Shown here piece by piece: positions 53,960-63,809 of a stretch of 64,000 nt of DNA. Every line of letters starts with the position of its first letter. Positions within the stretch are counted from its first letter, which is position 1. The notes beneath the pieces were generated by a model that saw only the letters and a list, made by a program, of their open reading frames with translations, ran no database searches and was not told the DNA's origin. Made by a program: the position numbers and the translations under genes. The stretch is from Chitinophagaceae bacterium (GTDB taxonomy: Bacteria; Bacteroidota; Bacteroidia; Chitinophagales; Chitinophagaceae). The stretch is from contig JAMLHK010000002.1 in the NCBI GenBank assembly GCA_023957155.1, positions 397,260 to 461,259 on the forward strand. The letters are read 5' to 3'.

Positions 53960-55006
53960 TTATTTAACGGAAAATTTATATATGGTAATCTCGTGGTATT
54001 TTTCCCCGGGACGTAAAATGGTATTGGGAAACGCAGGCTGGTTGGGGGAATCAGGATAATGTTGGGTTTCGAGGCATACGCCGGCATGTTTATGATATTT
54101 GATATCGCCCGGAGTGTGTTGCAGGTTCCCGCCCAGGTAATTAGCCGTATATAACTGTACCCCCGGTTGTGTGGTGAATGTTTCCATGAACCTGCCGCTA
54201 CCCTTATGATACAGGGTGCTGAAGAGCTTCGGTTTCCCTTCCGGATTATCCAGCACAAAATTGTGGTCATACCCGTTTCCTGTGTGTACGATATCTTTTC
54301 CTATAGCTTTGGGTGAATTAAAATCATAGGGGCTGTTTCTTACCGGAACAAGATCTCCCGTGGGAATAACCATGTTATTGGTGGTCGTATAATAACCCGA
54401 TTTCAGCATCAGCTCATGGTCAAGTATGGTGTTGCTAATGTCTCCCGATAAATTAAAATAAACATGGTTGGTCAGATTAACCGGTGTGGCGGCATCGGTT
54501 ACTGCCGTATAATCTATGATCAGTTCATTCTCTTCAGACAGGGTATATACTACGGTAACCGATAAGTTTCCCGGGTAGCCTTCCTCTCCATCCGGACTGG
54601 TATAATGCAGGTGAAGGGACCGGCTTTCCGGCGTAAAACGGGCATCCCATACCTTTTTATCAAATCCTTTTAAGCCCCCATGCAAACTGTTGCCATTATC
54701 ATTCGGAGCCAGCTGATATACTTTTCCGTTTAAGGAAAACCGGGCATTGGCAATGCGGTTGGCATAGCGTCCAACTAAGCATCCAAAAAAAGGATTGCCT
54801 TTTTGTAAATAGCCTTCTAACGATACAAAACCTAAGGTCACATTTTCTTTTACTCCGTTTTTGTCCGGGGCAATAATATCGGTGATGGTACCCCCGTAAT
54901 TCAATATTTTAACGGTAACACCTCCGGGGTTGGCGAGGGTATATTGCCATACCTCCTTACCGTCTACCTGTCCCCACTTTTTTACCTTTTCGTTGGTCAT
55001 GTTCAT
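53960..55006 (-). CDS. galM: aldose 1-epimerase (galactose mutarotase)
   Basis: A 348-residue enzyme of galactose metabolism that interconverts alpha- and beta-anomers. Visible are VKILNYGGTITDIIAPDKNG, NPFFGCLVGRYANRIANARF, the catalytic His region LHGGLKGFDKKVWDA, VNLTNHVYFNLSG (second His), and the catalytic Glu near the end (AGVCLETQHYPDSPNQPAFP). The start could be 55006 or 55027. It is divergent from a Na+/galactose-type symporter, so the two probably serve galactose use. Confidence 0.92.
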   Translation of the reverse strand: MNMTNEKVKKWGQVDGKEVWQYTLANPGGVTVKILNYGGTITDIIAPDKNGVKENVTLGFVSLEGYLQKGNPFFGCLVGRYANRIANARFSLNGKVYQLAPNDNGNSLHGGLKGFDKKVWDARFTPESRSLHLHYTSPDGEEGYPGNLSVTVVYTLSEENELIIDYTAVTDAATPVNLTNHVYFNLSGDISNTILDHELMLKSGYYTTTNNMVIPTGDLVPVRNSPYDFNSPKAIGKDIVHTGNGYDHNFVLDNPEGKPKLFSTLYHKGSGRFMETFTTQPGVQLYTANYLGGNLQHTPGDIKYHKHAGVCLETQHYPDSPNQPAFPNTILRPGEKYHEITIYKFSVK

Positions 55007-55340
55007 GATCGTTTTAAATCGAAACATGAAGTTATAACCTAAGCCGGAAATAATGCAAAGTTTGGGCGGATATATAATTTTTTACAGGTGAAATCCCTTC
55101 CTGCCTGCTGATTGGGCTTCCTGTGATGATCCTTACAATTTGCGGGGTACTTAACCCGGTAATCCGGATTAAAGCGATCGGGGTTAGCCGGGCGGGAAAA
55201 ATAGCAGAAATTGAATTTGTTGTTATCGTCAAAAACATGAATCTTTATTACCCTAAAGATGTTTTACGAACCGGTAGAAATATAGAATCCATTTCCTGCA
55301 ACCCGGTTACAGTACATAATTTAAATGATTTGAAATCTGT
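55007..55340. other. 334-bp divergent galM/symporter control region
   Basis: It holds a perfect 12-bp palindrome TAATCCGGATTA (55160-55171), a candidate operator, and a -7-like box for galM (minus strand AAACTTTG, 55056-55063). A 73-codon frame here has no coding character. Confidence 0.35.
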
Positions 55341-57029
55341 ATGAATAATTATCTCTCCGTTAAAGACTATCTTGTTTTTGTTATTTACTTTCTGATCGTT
55401 GCTATATATGGTTACTGGATATACCAGCGTAAGAAGAAGAAAAGCTTAGATACAAAGGATTTCTTTCTTGCCGAAGGCTCCCTGTCCTGGTGGGCTATAG
55501 GTGCATCACTCATTGCATCCAATATCTCGGCGGAGCAATTCATCGGCATGAGCGGAAACGGCTTTTCCATGGGACTTGCCATCTCAACTTACGAATGGAT
55601 GGCTGCGGCTACGCTGCTGGTTGTAGCCATATTTTTTATGCCGGTATACCTCAAGAACAAGATATACACTATGCCGCAGTTCCTTAACCAGCGATATAAC
55701 GGTACGGTTGCCATGATCATGGCTGTATTTTGGCTGCTATTGTATGTGGTAGTTAATCTTACCTCCATCCTGTTTCTCGGTGCGTTAGCCATCAGCAGCA
55801 TTTCGGGTATCAACTTTACGTTGTGCATGCTATTTCTCGCTGTTTTTGCTATTATTATCACCTTAGGCGGTATGAAGGTAATAGGCTATACCGATGTAGT
55901 ACAGGTATTCTTTTTAATACTGGGCGGATTGGTTACCACTTATCTGGCGCTTAACCTGGTAGCCGATCATTTCGGCTCTGATGGCGGCGTCTTTGCCGGG
56001 TTTACCTTGCTCACCGAGAATGCAAATGATCATTTCCACATGATCTTTAAAAAAGACAACCCCTTTTATCTTAGCCTGCCCGGACTTTCCGTGCTGATTG
56101 GCGGGATGTGGATCGTTAACCTGAATTACTGGGGGTGTAACCAGTATATTACCCAGCGTGCCCTGGGTGCGGATTTAAAAACAGCAAGGCATGGATTGTT
56201 GTTTGCTGCATTTTTAAAATTACTTATGCCGGTAATTGTGGTTTTGCCGGGCATCGCGGCTTTTGTACTGCATGAAAACGGGTATTTTCAGCAGGAAATG
56301 TTAGTCAATGGTGAATTACAACCCGACAAAGCCTACCCTGTTTTATTGAACTTACTGCCTGCCGGATTAAAAGGGCTTGCATTTGCCGCGCTTACCGCAG
56401 CTGTGGTGGCATCGCTGGCCGGAAAGGCCAACAGCATCTCTACTATTTACACACTTGATATTTATAAGAAGAAGATCAACCCGGATGCCGGTGAAAAGAA
56501 ACTGGTAAATATCGGAAGAATAGTAGTCATCTTTTCTATGTTACTGGCGGTATTCATCGCTCCTTTTCTTGGTATTGATAAAAAGGGGGGATTTGAATAC
56601 ATCCAGGAGTATACCGGCTTTGTTTCCCCGGGTATTTTTGCCATGTTTATCCTAGGCTTTTTCTGGAAAAAGACCACATCCAACGCAGCACTGTTTGCTA
56701 CGGTAGGTGGTTTCCTGTTGTCTATTTTATTTAAAGTACTGCCTGCATTCGTAAATCTTGCATGGCTCAGTCCGATGGGATTTTCCAAAGCGGTAACACA
56801 AAAAGACGGCCGGGTTATATATGAAATAGCGTTTATAGACCGGATGTTTTTTGTATTTGTTATTGCTGTAATCGGCATGTATCTCATCAGTGTATATGAA
56901 AACAGGAAAGGAGTGAAACCCAACGGACTGGAAATAGATAAAGCGATGTTTAAAACTTCTCCGGGTTTTACCGTTGGCGCATTGCTGGTGGCCGGTATCC
57001 TGGTTGCATTATATACTTTATTCTGGTAA
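55341..57029 (+). CDS. sodium/sugar symporter, SGLT type (SSS family)
   Basis: A 562-residue, ~14-TM Na+ symporter. It is very like vSGLT: IGASLIASNISAEQFIGMSG (Na+/sugar site on TM1-2), STYEWMAAATLL, LNYWGCNQYITQRALGAD and FAAFLKLLMPVIVVLPGIAA, where the Asn, Tyr and Lys equivalents bind galactose in vSGLT. The galM gene is divergent from it, so the sugar is likely galactose. Sodium coupling is inferred from the family. Confidence 0.9.
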   Translation: MNNYLSVKDYLVFVIYFLIVAIYGYWIYQRKKKKSLDTKDFFLAEGSLSWWAIGASLIASNISAEQFIGMSGNGFSMGLAISTYEWMAAATLLVVAIFFMPVYLKNKIYTMPQFLNQRYNGTVAMIMAVFWLLLYVVVNLTSILFLGALAISSISGINFTLCMLFLAVFAIIITLGGMKVIGYTDVVQVFFLILGGLVTTYLALNLVADHFGSDGGVFAGFTLLTENANDHFHMIFKKDNPFYLSLPGLSVLIGGMWIVNLNYWGCNQYITQRALGADLKTARHGLLFAAFLKLLMPVIVVLPGIAAFVLHENGYFQQEMLVNGELQPDKAYPVLLNLLPAGLKGLAFAALTAAVVASLAGKANSISTIYTLDIYKKKINPDAGEKKLVNIGRIVVIFSMLLAVFIAPFLGIDKKGGFEYIQEYTGFVSPGIFAMFILGFFWKKTTSNAALFATVGGFLLSILFKVLPAFVNLAWLSPMGFSKAVTQKDGRVIYEIAFIDRMFFVFVIAVIGMYLISVYENRKGVKPNGLEIDKAMFKTSPGFTVGALLVAGILVALYTLFW

Positions 57030-57056
57030 GAAGTGGGCTATTTGTCCGAGGCTTTC

Positions 57057-58127
57057 TCAGTTGCTGTTGTCGGCTCCCGTTGCGTTGTCCGGAGCCGGCC
57101 GTGTCAGTTCCTGGTTATGGATGGTAACGTTCCGTACGGGGAATGGAATATTGATACCGGTTTCTTTATATTTTTTCTTCAGCTTTTTCATCAGTTCGTG
57201 TTTTAACAGGAACTGGCCGCCAAATGTTTTTGCTTTAAGGAAGGCCTTGAGGGTAATGCTGCTATCGCCAAACTGCTGGTAACGTATGAATGGTGTAAAG
57301 TCCCGGTCGCAATCTGCCCATGCTTTTTGCATCTCTTTGAGTACTTCAACGGTAATCTTTTCCACTTCTTCCAGGTCGCTGTTATAATCCACACCCACTT
57401 CAACGTTAAAGACCACTTCTTTTCCCGGGAAGAAATAGTTGGATACAATGAGCCCGGACAATTTGGAGTTAGGTATGATAACCCTGTTATTGTCGGACGA
57501 GTTTAACGTAGTATATCTCCAGCTAATGTCTTCCACAAAACCCTCCTGCCCGGATTCTAATTTAATGAAGTCACCAGGATTAATTTTACGGGTAGAAATA
57601 ATTTGTATCCCTGCAAACAGGTTAGACAGCGTATCCTGAAGAGCCAGGGCAACTGCCAGTCCGCCTACGCCCAACGCCGTTAGCACCGGTGTAATGGAAA
57701 TACCTAAAGACTGGAGGATAACAAGGATACCCAGGCAGTATACAATCACTTTAATGATATTACCTACTATGGATGATGAGCTCGCTACCTTATCTCCTTC
57801 CGCGCTGCGAACCTTTGTCATCCCTGAAAGTACATTTGCCACTATCCAGGTAATAGAGAACACATAAAAGATCATCAGTCCGTTTTGTACCCACTGATGG
57901 TATTTTACATCCATCTTTACCCATTCCCATCCAAAATATGCTCCCAGCGCCGTAAACCACGGCACTACCCATTTGCTTATACTGTCAAAGATCAGGTCAT
58001 CGGCCACCCATTTTGTGCGGCTGACAATTTTTTTAAAGAACGGGGCCACGATCTTCTTTAAAAAAAAACCTGTAACCAGCCCTCCTGCTATGAACAGCGA
58101 AAAGAATAGCGTTTCGTCAAAAGTCAT
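57057..58127 (-). CDS. MscS-family mechanosensitive channel
   Basis: A 356-residue membrane protein with about four TM helices before the pore. The pore helix and beta domain match MscS: LGVGGLAVALALQDTLSNLF, GDFIKLESGQEGFVEDISWR, VIIPNSKLSGLIVSNYF. The MscS-type C-terminal domain follows, with FAPFIRYQQF-like strands. These channels release solutes on hypo-osmotic shock. It converges on the symporter gene. Confidence 0.9.
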   Translation of the reverse strand: MTFDETLFFSLFIAGGLVTGFFLKKIVAPFFKKIVSRTKWVADDLIFDSISKWVVPWFTALGAYFGWEWVKMDVKYHQWVQNGLMIFYVFSITWIVANVLSGMTKVRSAEGDKVASSSSIVGNIIKVIVYCLGILVILQSLGISITPVLTALGVGGLAVALALQDTLSNLFAGIQIISTRKINPGDFIKLESGQEGFVEDISWRYTTLNSSDNNRVIIPNSKLSGLIVSNYFFPGKEVVFNVEVGVDYNSDLEEVEKITVEVLKEMQKAWADCDRDFTPFIRYQQFGDSSITLKAFLKAKTFGGQFLLKHELMKKLKKKYKETGINIPFPVRNVTIHNQELTRPAPDNATGADNSN

Positions 58128-58256
58128 ACCGGTATGATTTTATTGGTCACCTGAACTAACCACTTTCCCAGCTGCAAACATATTAATTTTCCTACGGTAT
58201 TTAAGTTATGGTTTTATCTGTGCCGGCTCTTTCCTGAAGAAATATATCCTCCTGTT

Positions 58257-60275
58257 CTAAAACCGTATGGTAGTATGAATTTCCAGGTTCCTGCCCGGTC
58301 GGGAAAGCTTTACAATATCTAAGTGTTCATAATATTTTTTATCGAATACATTCATCATCCGTACATTAAAATCAAGTACTGTGGTACGGATGGTAAATGA
58401 TTTTCCGGCACCGAGGTGCAGGATAAAAAAAGACTCACTGGGTAATTCGCCGTATCCCGTATAACTTACATGCCGTTGGGCTGCAGAATATACCGCAGTG
58501 GTGTGGAAACGATACCCTTTCCACAGCGCAGTAACCGTATTTTCTGATTTAAAAGGAGCAATTAAGGGAAGGGCGTGATGATCTGCATCCTGACCACGGC
58601 TATAAGTATTTATGCTGTTTATCCTCAGAAATGAAAAAGGACGCGCTGAAACGGTGGCTTCAGCCCCATATAAAACAGCCGATGCTATATTGATGTATTG
58701 CTTTACTCCTTTTGCCCCGGATGTCATTACGCTATATCCTTCCCGTGGTTTCCCGGCTATATAATCCCGGAATAAATACGCGAAGGCTTGTCCGTCAACC
58801 GTAATTTTTTTCTGTTGAAAACGGACGCCCGTACCCAAGTTCCATGATTCTTCATTACTCAATCCCGGGTTCCCGAGATAGTCATAACCATCCATCCGGT
58901 TAAACAGGTAGAACCCGTACATTTCCTGTAAAGTTGCCCCGCGCATCCCTTTTGCAACATTCGTATACAACAACCAGTGATCGCTTACCCGGTATTGTCC
59001 ATTGACGTATGCATTAAACAAAAAACGGCTGCGGTTCAGGTTTCCGGTATACATACCCGATAGTAACTGTTTACCTTCGGCGCTATACAGGGACGAGCCG
59101 GTGTAATCCGTCCTTATACCGGCTATGATCTCTGCTTTTGAACTTAGCTCTATTCTGTCAGAAATATCCAACCCGATAACATCGCGCTGCGCATCGGGAA
59201 TGGTAAGCATGAACATGGGAGCCGCATTTTCAGGGTACATGGTCATTTCTGCATGCAGGCGGTTACGGTAACCATTCAGACGTGTAGTAATATGGTGCCG
59301 GCTGCCTAACCCCCATTGCGCATCAGAGTAGAAACCCATAGTTTGAGATGTACCCGGCATATCCATGTGTATGGAAACCTGGTTTTTCGGCCTGTGGGTA
59401 TCGTCCATTGCATGATCTATCGTGTTGTAATACCATTTGGTTTCCCAGCTGTGTAAGCGTTTATTATGCGGTTTATACTGGTAAGATACTGACCCTATTT
59501 TTGCTTTTGCAAAAGCCACATCCATCAGCAGGGCGGGATAACCAATATCCCGCCCTTCATCCTGTATATAATCCAGAGTAATAAAATGATGATCTGCCAA
59601 GCGGTATATTGCGGAAAGCCCCCCGTTCCATTTTGCATATTGTGAAAACGGAATTTTTTCTCCTCCCCCGGCGGTATAACTCCCTGCTTTACGAAAGATG
59701 CCATTACCGCGAATGGCAAAGCGTTTACCACTGTATTCTACTGCTGCAAGCGTTTGCATGGCATGGGCATTGGTTTCATATCCAAGCCCTGCCAGCCCGG
59801 TGATCTTCTTTTCATTACCTAATTCGGGTTGTTTTAGCTTAAAATTAAATCCTCCGCCGATCGAGCTTCCATACGACTGGTTATTTACACCATAACTAAC
59901 CGATATACTTTGCAGATTATTGGGTTCAATGTAAGAGCTGGCCGGATCCATCCTGTCGGTACATGCGCCCACAATAGCCATGCCCGATATGGTTACGTTG
60001 ATCTGGCCTGCGTTTAATCCCCGTATGGTCGGCTCCCAGGCATAGCTGCCTCTTCTGATCATATTCACTCCCGCTATACTTTCAAGCAACTGATCTGTTG
60101 AAATTTGCAGATCGGCACCCTGCTTTTTCTCCCTGCTGTTACGCAGTTTCGCGTCATGCTGTACCACGACTTCTAAGAGTGTAATGGTTTTAGCTGCCGT
60201 GGTATCTTCCTGTGCACGGGTTGTTACCGCTATACATAGCATGAAGGTGAATACCGCAATATTTTTTAACGTCAT
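58257..60275 (-). CDS. TonB-dependent receptor, OprC/NosA-like, probable copper uptake
   Basis: A 672-residue outer-membrane receptor. After a signal peptide (FTFMLCIAVTTRAQ) the plug has ITLLEVVVQHDAKL and RGLNAGQINVTISGMAI. Directly after these comes GACTDRMDPASSYIEP, where Cys105 and Met109 form a CxxxM pair matching the copper-binding motif of P. aeruginosa OprC. The barrel follows, with LRLHAEMTMYPE and HMDMPG as possible second metal-ligand sites. It is the last gene of a three-gene operon with the YtkA-like lipoprotein (52 bp upstream) and a Cys-rich small protein. Copper is inferred from the motif and partners. Confidence 0.78.
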   Translation of the reverse strand: MTLKNIAVFTFMLCIAVTTRAQEDTTAAKTITLLEVVVQHDAKLRNSREKKQGADLQISTDQLLESIAGVNMIRRGSYAWEPTIRGLNAGQINVTISGMAIVGACTDRMDPASSYIEPNNLQSISVSYGVNNQSYGSSIGGGFNFKLKQPELGNEKKITGLAGLGYETNAHAMQTLAAVEYSGKRFAIRGNGIFRKAGSYTAGGGEKIPFSQYAKWNGGLSAIYRLADHHFITLDYIQDEGRDIGYPALLMDVAFAKAKIGSVSYQYKPHNKRLHSWETKWYYNTIDHAMDDTHRPKNQVSIHMDMPGTSQTMGFYSDAQWGLGSRHHITTRLNGYRNRLHAEMTMYPENAAPMFMLTIPDAQRDVIGLDISDRIELSSKAEIIAGIRTDYTGSSLYSAEGKQLLSGMYTGNLNRSRFLFNAYVNGQYRVSDHWLLYTNVAKGMRGATLQEMYGFYLFNRMDGYDYLGNPGLSNEESWNLGTGVRFQQKKITVDGQAFAYLFRDYIAGKPREGYSVMTSGAKGVKQYINIASAVLYGAEATVSARPFSFLRINSINTYSRGQDADHHALPLIAPFKSENTVTALWKGYRFHTTAVYSAAQRHVSYTGYGELPSESFFILHLGAGKSFTIRTTVLDFNVRMMNVFDKKYYEHLDIVKLSRPGRNLEIHTTIRF

Positions 60276-60327
60276 ACAAATTGTATTTACTATAGGGAAA
60301 AGCATCCCGGCATGATTTCAAAATGAA

Positions 60328-61104
60328 TTAAAACAAAATATCCACGTAGGCATCTTCCACGATCACCTCATCATTCTTTTTCAATTTGAAATGTAAGCGC
60401 CAGTCGCCTGTCATCGTGTAATTCACTTTCCCTTTGTAACGACCGTTACCTGTTGAAACAGGACTGATATTATTGGGAGAGCCATGATCCATAGATGGCA
60501 TCTCAGGCGTAAACACAACCGTAAAACCTTCGGCTCCCGTAAATTCCATCATCGAAACCTGCCTGCTGATTAAAATCTCAAGATCATTCAGTCCAACCTG
60601 CCACTTCACCGGTGGTATAAGCGCCAGCACATACTTATTTTCGTCAGTACCCGCGTAAACACCCGAATTTTTCCGGGGTGCATCCTGAATAGTAAGCGGA
60701 AACGTGATGATTTTGCCATTAACAGATACATCTAACTGCCAGCTTCCCATCTCCGAGGTAGGCATCGTAAAGACAACAGCGCCTTCATATAATTTCAGGT
60801 CATTATTATAGTGAGGCTGTTCTGCAGGACTGCTGTGCTTTTTGGTACCCATATCCATCAAAGGAGAATAAGTCAGCACCGCATTTTTCATTTCATTACC
60901 CTGCATATCTTCTAAAGAAATATATAACCGGTTATACCCGGTTTGTAATGTTGTATTATCCGCCCAAAGAGTGGTTACTATATTGTTTTCCGTGATTACC
61001 GAGATTTTATGTTTGTCAATCAAAGAGGAAGGCTTTGTGTTTTCCTTTTCACATGCCGTAAATAGTATAGCGCTAAATATGGAGAAGAAAAATATTCTGT
61101 TCAT
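60328..61104 (-). CDS. YtkA-like lipoprotein with two Met/His metal patches
   Basis: A 258-residue lipoprotein (lipobox SAILFTAC, lipid-Cys18). It has two beta-sandwich half-domains of the YtkA/FixH-like type. Each half carries a Met/His-rich loop: SPLMDMGTKKHSSP in the first and TPEMPSMDHGSPNN in the second, followed by strands GRYKGKVNYTMTGDWRLHF. Such loops bind Cu(I) in CopC/PCuAC-type proteins. It lies between the Cys-rich gene (upstream) and the OprC-like receptor (downstream), so it probably passes or stores copper. Start at 61104 chosen for the lipobox. Confidence 0.78.
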   Translation of the reverse strand: MNRIFFFSIFSAILFTACEKENTKPSSLIDKHKISVITENNIVTTLWADNTTLQTGYNRLYISLEDMQGNEMKNAVLTYSPLMDMGTKKHSSPAEQPHYNNDLKLYEGAVVFTMPTSEMGSWQLDVSVNGKIITFPLTIQDAPRKNSGVYAGTDENKYVLALIPPVKWQVGLNDLEILISRQVSMMEFTGAEGFTVVFTPEMPSMDHGSPNNISPVSTGNGRYKGKVNYTMTGDWRLHFKLKKNDEVIVEDAYVDILF

Positions 61105-61275
61105 TATTGTATTATTTAAATATAAAGAGATAGCATACCGTTCTTTACAAACAGTAAGCAATCGTTAATTGGAACTTATGTGAAGTGGATGATAGGTGAT
61201 CCGCATTCAATGATATATAACAGGCAGTCGCTGGCGGAAGCCGCGCATTATGTTACTGATGCTGCATTGAATGTT

Positions 61276-61668
61276 TTATATCACGCTGCTTTGCCGTGCC
61301 GGGGGATGGAAGACAGGGAAGGAAATGTCATTAGTGTATACATTATCTACAACGGGAAATGAAGGTCTGGCTTGTGATAAAATAATTACCGGGGCTGATG
61401 CAAAACCCGATTTGGCAAAGAGAGAAACCATAGTTTTCAAATTCCCCTCATTACCCGGAAATTCCTGCTCTTTTTCTTTCTGTTGTTTGAGCTCTTTAGC
61501 CATCTGACACTTTCCGTTACAATGCAGCTCCGGCTTGGCCTTGTTTTCGCAGTTTACGGCATAAGCCCCCGTATTTACATAATAATCAAGAACAATAAAA
61601 GGACTGCTTAATACCTGCGCCATAAACGACAGCAGTAAAAATGCAGCACTCCATTGTTTCAGATTCAT
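61276..61668 (-). CDS. Cys-rich small exported protein
   Basis: A 130-residue protein. The N-terminus has a hydrophobic signal or membrane anchor (SAAFLLLSFMAQVLSS). A Cys motif CENKAKPELHCNGKCQMAKE follows (three Cys, one His), then a charged helix (ELKQQKEKEQEF) and a less conserved tail with no Cys. It is first in the three-gene minus-strand operon, from a strong promoter at 61683. The Cys motif is a plausible metal site; no named family recognised. Confidence 0.7.
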   Translation of the reverse strand: MNLKQWSAAFLLLSFMAQVLSSPFIVLDYYVNTGAYAVNCENKAKPELHCNGKCQMAKELKQQKEKEQEFPGNEGNLKTMVSLFAKSGFASAPVIILSQARPSFPVVDNVYTNDISFPVFHPPARQSSVI

Positions 61669-61682
61669 GTATTGAGTTTATG

Positions 61683-61711
61683 CAAAAGTACTTTATATCC
61701 CGTCATAACAA
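61683..61711 (-). promoter_or_regulatory. promoter of the copper-uptake operon
   Basis: On the minus strand TTG (61709-61711) and TACTTTTG (61683-61690) are separated by 18 bp. The -7 box is an exact consensus match. The leader to the ATG at 61668 is only about 9 nt, so control should be transcriptional. Confidence 0.65.
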
Positions 61712-61789
61712 CTGATTAAAGTCATAATGATGAATAATTTGAATCAAACCAACAGCTTATGCGCTTGTAATGATTTAATATTTGGTTAT

Positions 61790-62743
61790 TTACCATGCAC
61801 TGGCCTCATTTAAAGCCCGGATATCTTCATCAGGCAAAACAAGAGTGGATGCGGCCATGAGCGCATGAAGCTGTTCTGCTGTGGTAGCGCTGGCTATGGG
61901 TGCAACAACGGTGGGTTGGTGCAGCAGCCAGGCTAAAGCTACGGTTGCCGGTGTAGTTTGATGACGCGTGGAAATATGGTTTAAGGCTGCCAGTATGGTA
62001 AAGCCACGTTCATTCAGGTATTTGTTTAAGCCTTTACCCCGGATACTTTTTCCCAGGTCGTCAGGGTTTTGGTATTTACCCGTGAGAAAACCGGAAGCTA
62101 ATGAATAGTAAGTAATCACACCGATATTATGCTTTGCGCAGATGGGCTGATATTCCTTTTCAAATTTTTCCCGCTGGTATAGATTATATTCAGGTTGCAG
62201 GCTTTGATAGACCGGGTAATGATGTTTTTCACTGGCTGCCAGTGAAGCGTTCAAACGTTCGGGCGATAAATTGGAAGCCCCGATCCATCTCACTTTTCCC
62301 TGTTGAACCAGTTGATGGTATGCTTCAAGTGTTTCCTCAACAGGGGTTGATTCATTGTCCCAGTGTGTCTGATAAAGGTCAATGTAACCGGTTTGAAGAC
62401 GATCCAACGAATCTTCAACCGCTTTAAGAATATGTGCCTTAGAAACATCAGGATGCCCTTTTCCTAAATCCGCACCCACTTTTGTAGCAATGACCATCTT
62501 ATCCCGGTTACCTTTTTGCTTCATCCATTTCCCTATAATGGTTTCGCTTTCTCCACCCTTGTTGCCGGGAAACCAGCGGCTATAATTATTAGCCGTATCC
62601 ACACCATTAAATCCTGCTGCAAAAAAAGTATCCAGCAATTCAAAAGATCTTTTTTCATCAATGGTCCATCCAAATACATTTCCACCCAAAATAAGCGGAG
62701 CGATCATGAGATCGGAATTACCTAATTGCCGGTGTACAGCCAT
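61790..62743 (-). CDS. aldo/keto reductase
   Basis: A 317-residue NADPH-dependent oxidoreductase with a TIM barrel. The catalytic tetrad is visible: Asp and Tyr in VDTANNYSRWFPG, Lys in MVIATKVGADLG and His in YQTHWDN. WIGASNLSPERL and GVITYYSLASGFLTGKY are family strands. The substrate is unknown; the length is normal. It starts 31 bp after the AEC transporter gene stop on the same strand and may be co-transcribed with it. Confidence 0.92.
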   Translation of the reverse strand: MAVHRQLGNSDLMIAPLILGGNVFGWTIDEKRSFELLDTFFAAGFNGVDTANNYSRWFPGNKGGESETIIGKWMKQKGNRDKMVIATKVGADLGKGHPDVSKAHILKAVEDSLDRLQTGYIDLYQTHWDNESTPVEETLEAYHQLVQQGKVRWIGASNLSPERLNASLAASEKHHYPVYQSLQPEYNLYQREKFEKEYQPICAKHNIGVITYYSLASGFLTGKYQNPDDLGKSIRGKGLNKYLNERGFTILAALNHISTRHQTTPATVALAWLLHQPTVVAPIASATTAEQLHALMAASTLVLPDEDIRALNEASAW

Positions 62744-62774
62744 AATGCTTTATTTATTTCAGACAAATTTTCAA

Positions 62775-63680
62775 TTATGATAAAGTTACAATAATAAGAT
62801 GCCAAAAGAAGGTTGTGAAAAAAGAAAGTAAGATGCTGATCCCCACAATAAGGCTGGTGAGCTTAGGGTTAAGGTTATATTCGCTGGCCACAATTCCTGC
62901 GGTGAGAAAAGAAGGCATAGCCGATTCAAAAATACTGATCTGGGGAATAATCCCACGCATCTTCAACAGGATTACGATACCATATATTATACAGGGCGCC
63001 AGGATCAGCTTATACAATATAGAAACAGACAATGACTTTATATGATGACGCCATCCGTCGAATCGCATTTGTAATCCTATAGAGAATAAAGCCAGTGGAG
63101 CAACAGTTGCTGCGAGGTGATCAAATAAGGGATCAAGCGGGGAAAGGTCTGCGAACAAAGGAAGGACCAGGGCTGCTACACATGCTATAAAAGGAGGAAA
63201 TGAAATTACTTTTCTGCTTATTGAAGCGACCGACAGGGCATGTTTTTCCGATGCATTCATGGCTACCACCACCCCCGCCGTAGCCAGCAATATGAAACTG
63301 ACCTGGTCGCATATAACCGCAATACCCAGTGCGTCATTACTAAAATAAGCAGCTACCAGCGGAAAGCCAACGAATGAAGTGTTGCTTAACCCGGTTACCA
63401 GCTTCAAACCACTTTCGGTTTGCTTATCAAGTCCTGCTTTAGATGCATAGATGTGTATATACAGCCATCCGCAAAGCCAGACGATTACCGGCATTGCAGC
63501 AGGTAATAACATAGCTTTAGTCCACTGTAAATGAGGAAGATACTTGAATGATACCGCCGGTAATGCCAGGTTGATGATCAATGCGTTTACTCCTTTATGT
63601 GCATCAGCAGGGAGTTTTGTATACCTGCGTAATAATAATCCTGTCACGATACAAATGCCTATCAATAAAAAATTAGTCAT
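62775..63680 (-). CDS. AEC-family transporter (auxin efflux carrier-like)
   Basis: A 301-residue, ~10-TM protein. NALIINLALPAVSFKYLP, the family signature of TM2, appears early. GLSNTSFVGFPLVAAYFSND sits at the first unwound helix and LTAGIVASEYNLNPKLTSLI at the second. Bacterial AEC proteins export or import small organic acids, such as malate or malonate. The substrate cannot be told. Confidence 0.88.
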   Translation of the reverse strand: MTNFLLIGICIVTGLLLRRYTKLPADAHKGVNALIINLALPAVSFKYLPHLQWTKAMLLPAAMPVIVWLCGWLYIHIYASKAGLDKQTESGLKLVTGLSNTSFVGFPLVAAYFSNDALGIAVICDQVSFILLATAGVVVAMNASEKHALSVASISRKVISFPPFIACVAALVLPLFADLSPLDPLFDHLAATVAPLALFSIGLQMRFDGWRHHIKSLSVSILYKLILAPCIIYGIVILLKMRGIIPQISIFESAMPSFLTAGIVASEYNLNPKLTSLIVGISILLSFFTTFFWHLIIVTLS

Positions 63681-63796
63681 GCCAATACCATACCGGGGTT
63701 AAGATAATACATCGTATAAGTGAAATACACGGCCGGGAAAACGTCAACAAATATACTTTCCCGGTCATTATAAATATTAATCGGGTAATTATTGTT

Positions 63797-63804
63797 TAAC
63801 TTTG
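63797..63804 (+). promoter_or_regulatory. -7 box for rnpB
   Basis: TAACTTTG is an exact TAnnTTTG match just upstream of the RNase P RNA 5' end. A convincing -33 box is not seen. Confidence 0.5.
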
Positions 63805-63809
63805 CGGTT

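Noticed and set aside
55123-55344. 73-codon reading frame upstream of the symporter
   Set aside because: It overlaps the symporter start, has no coding character and no ribosome-binding site; it is read as a regulatory gap.
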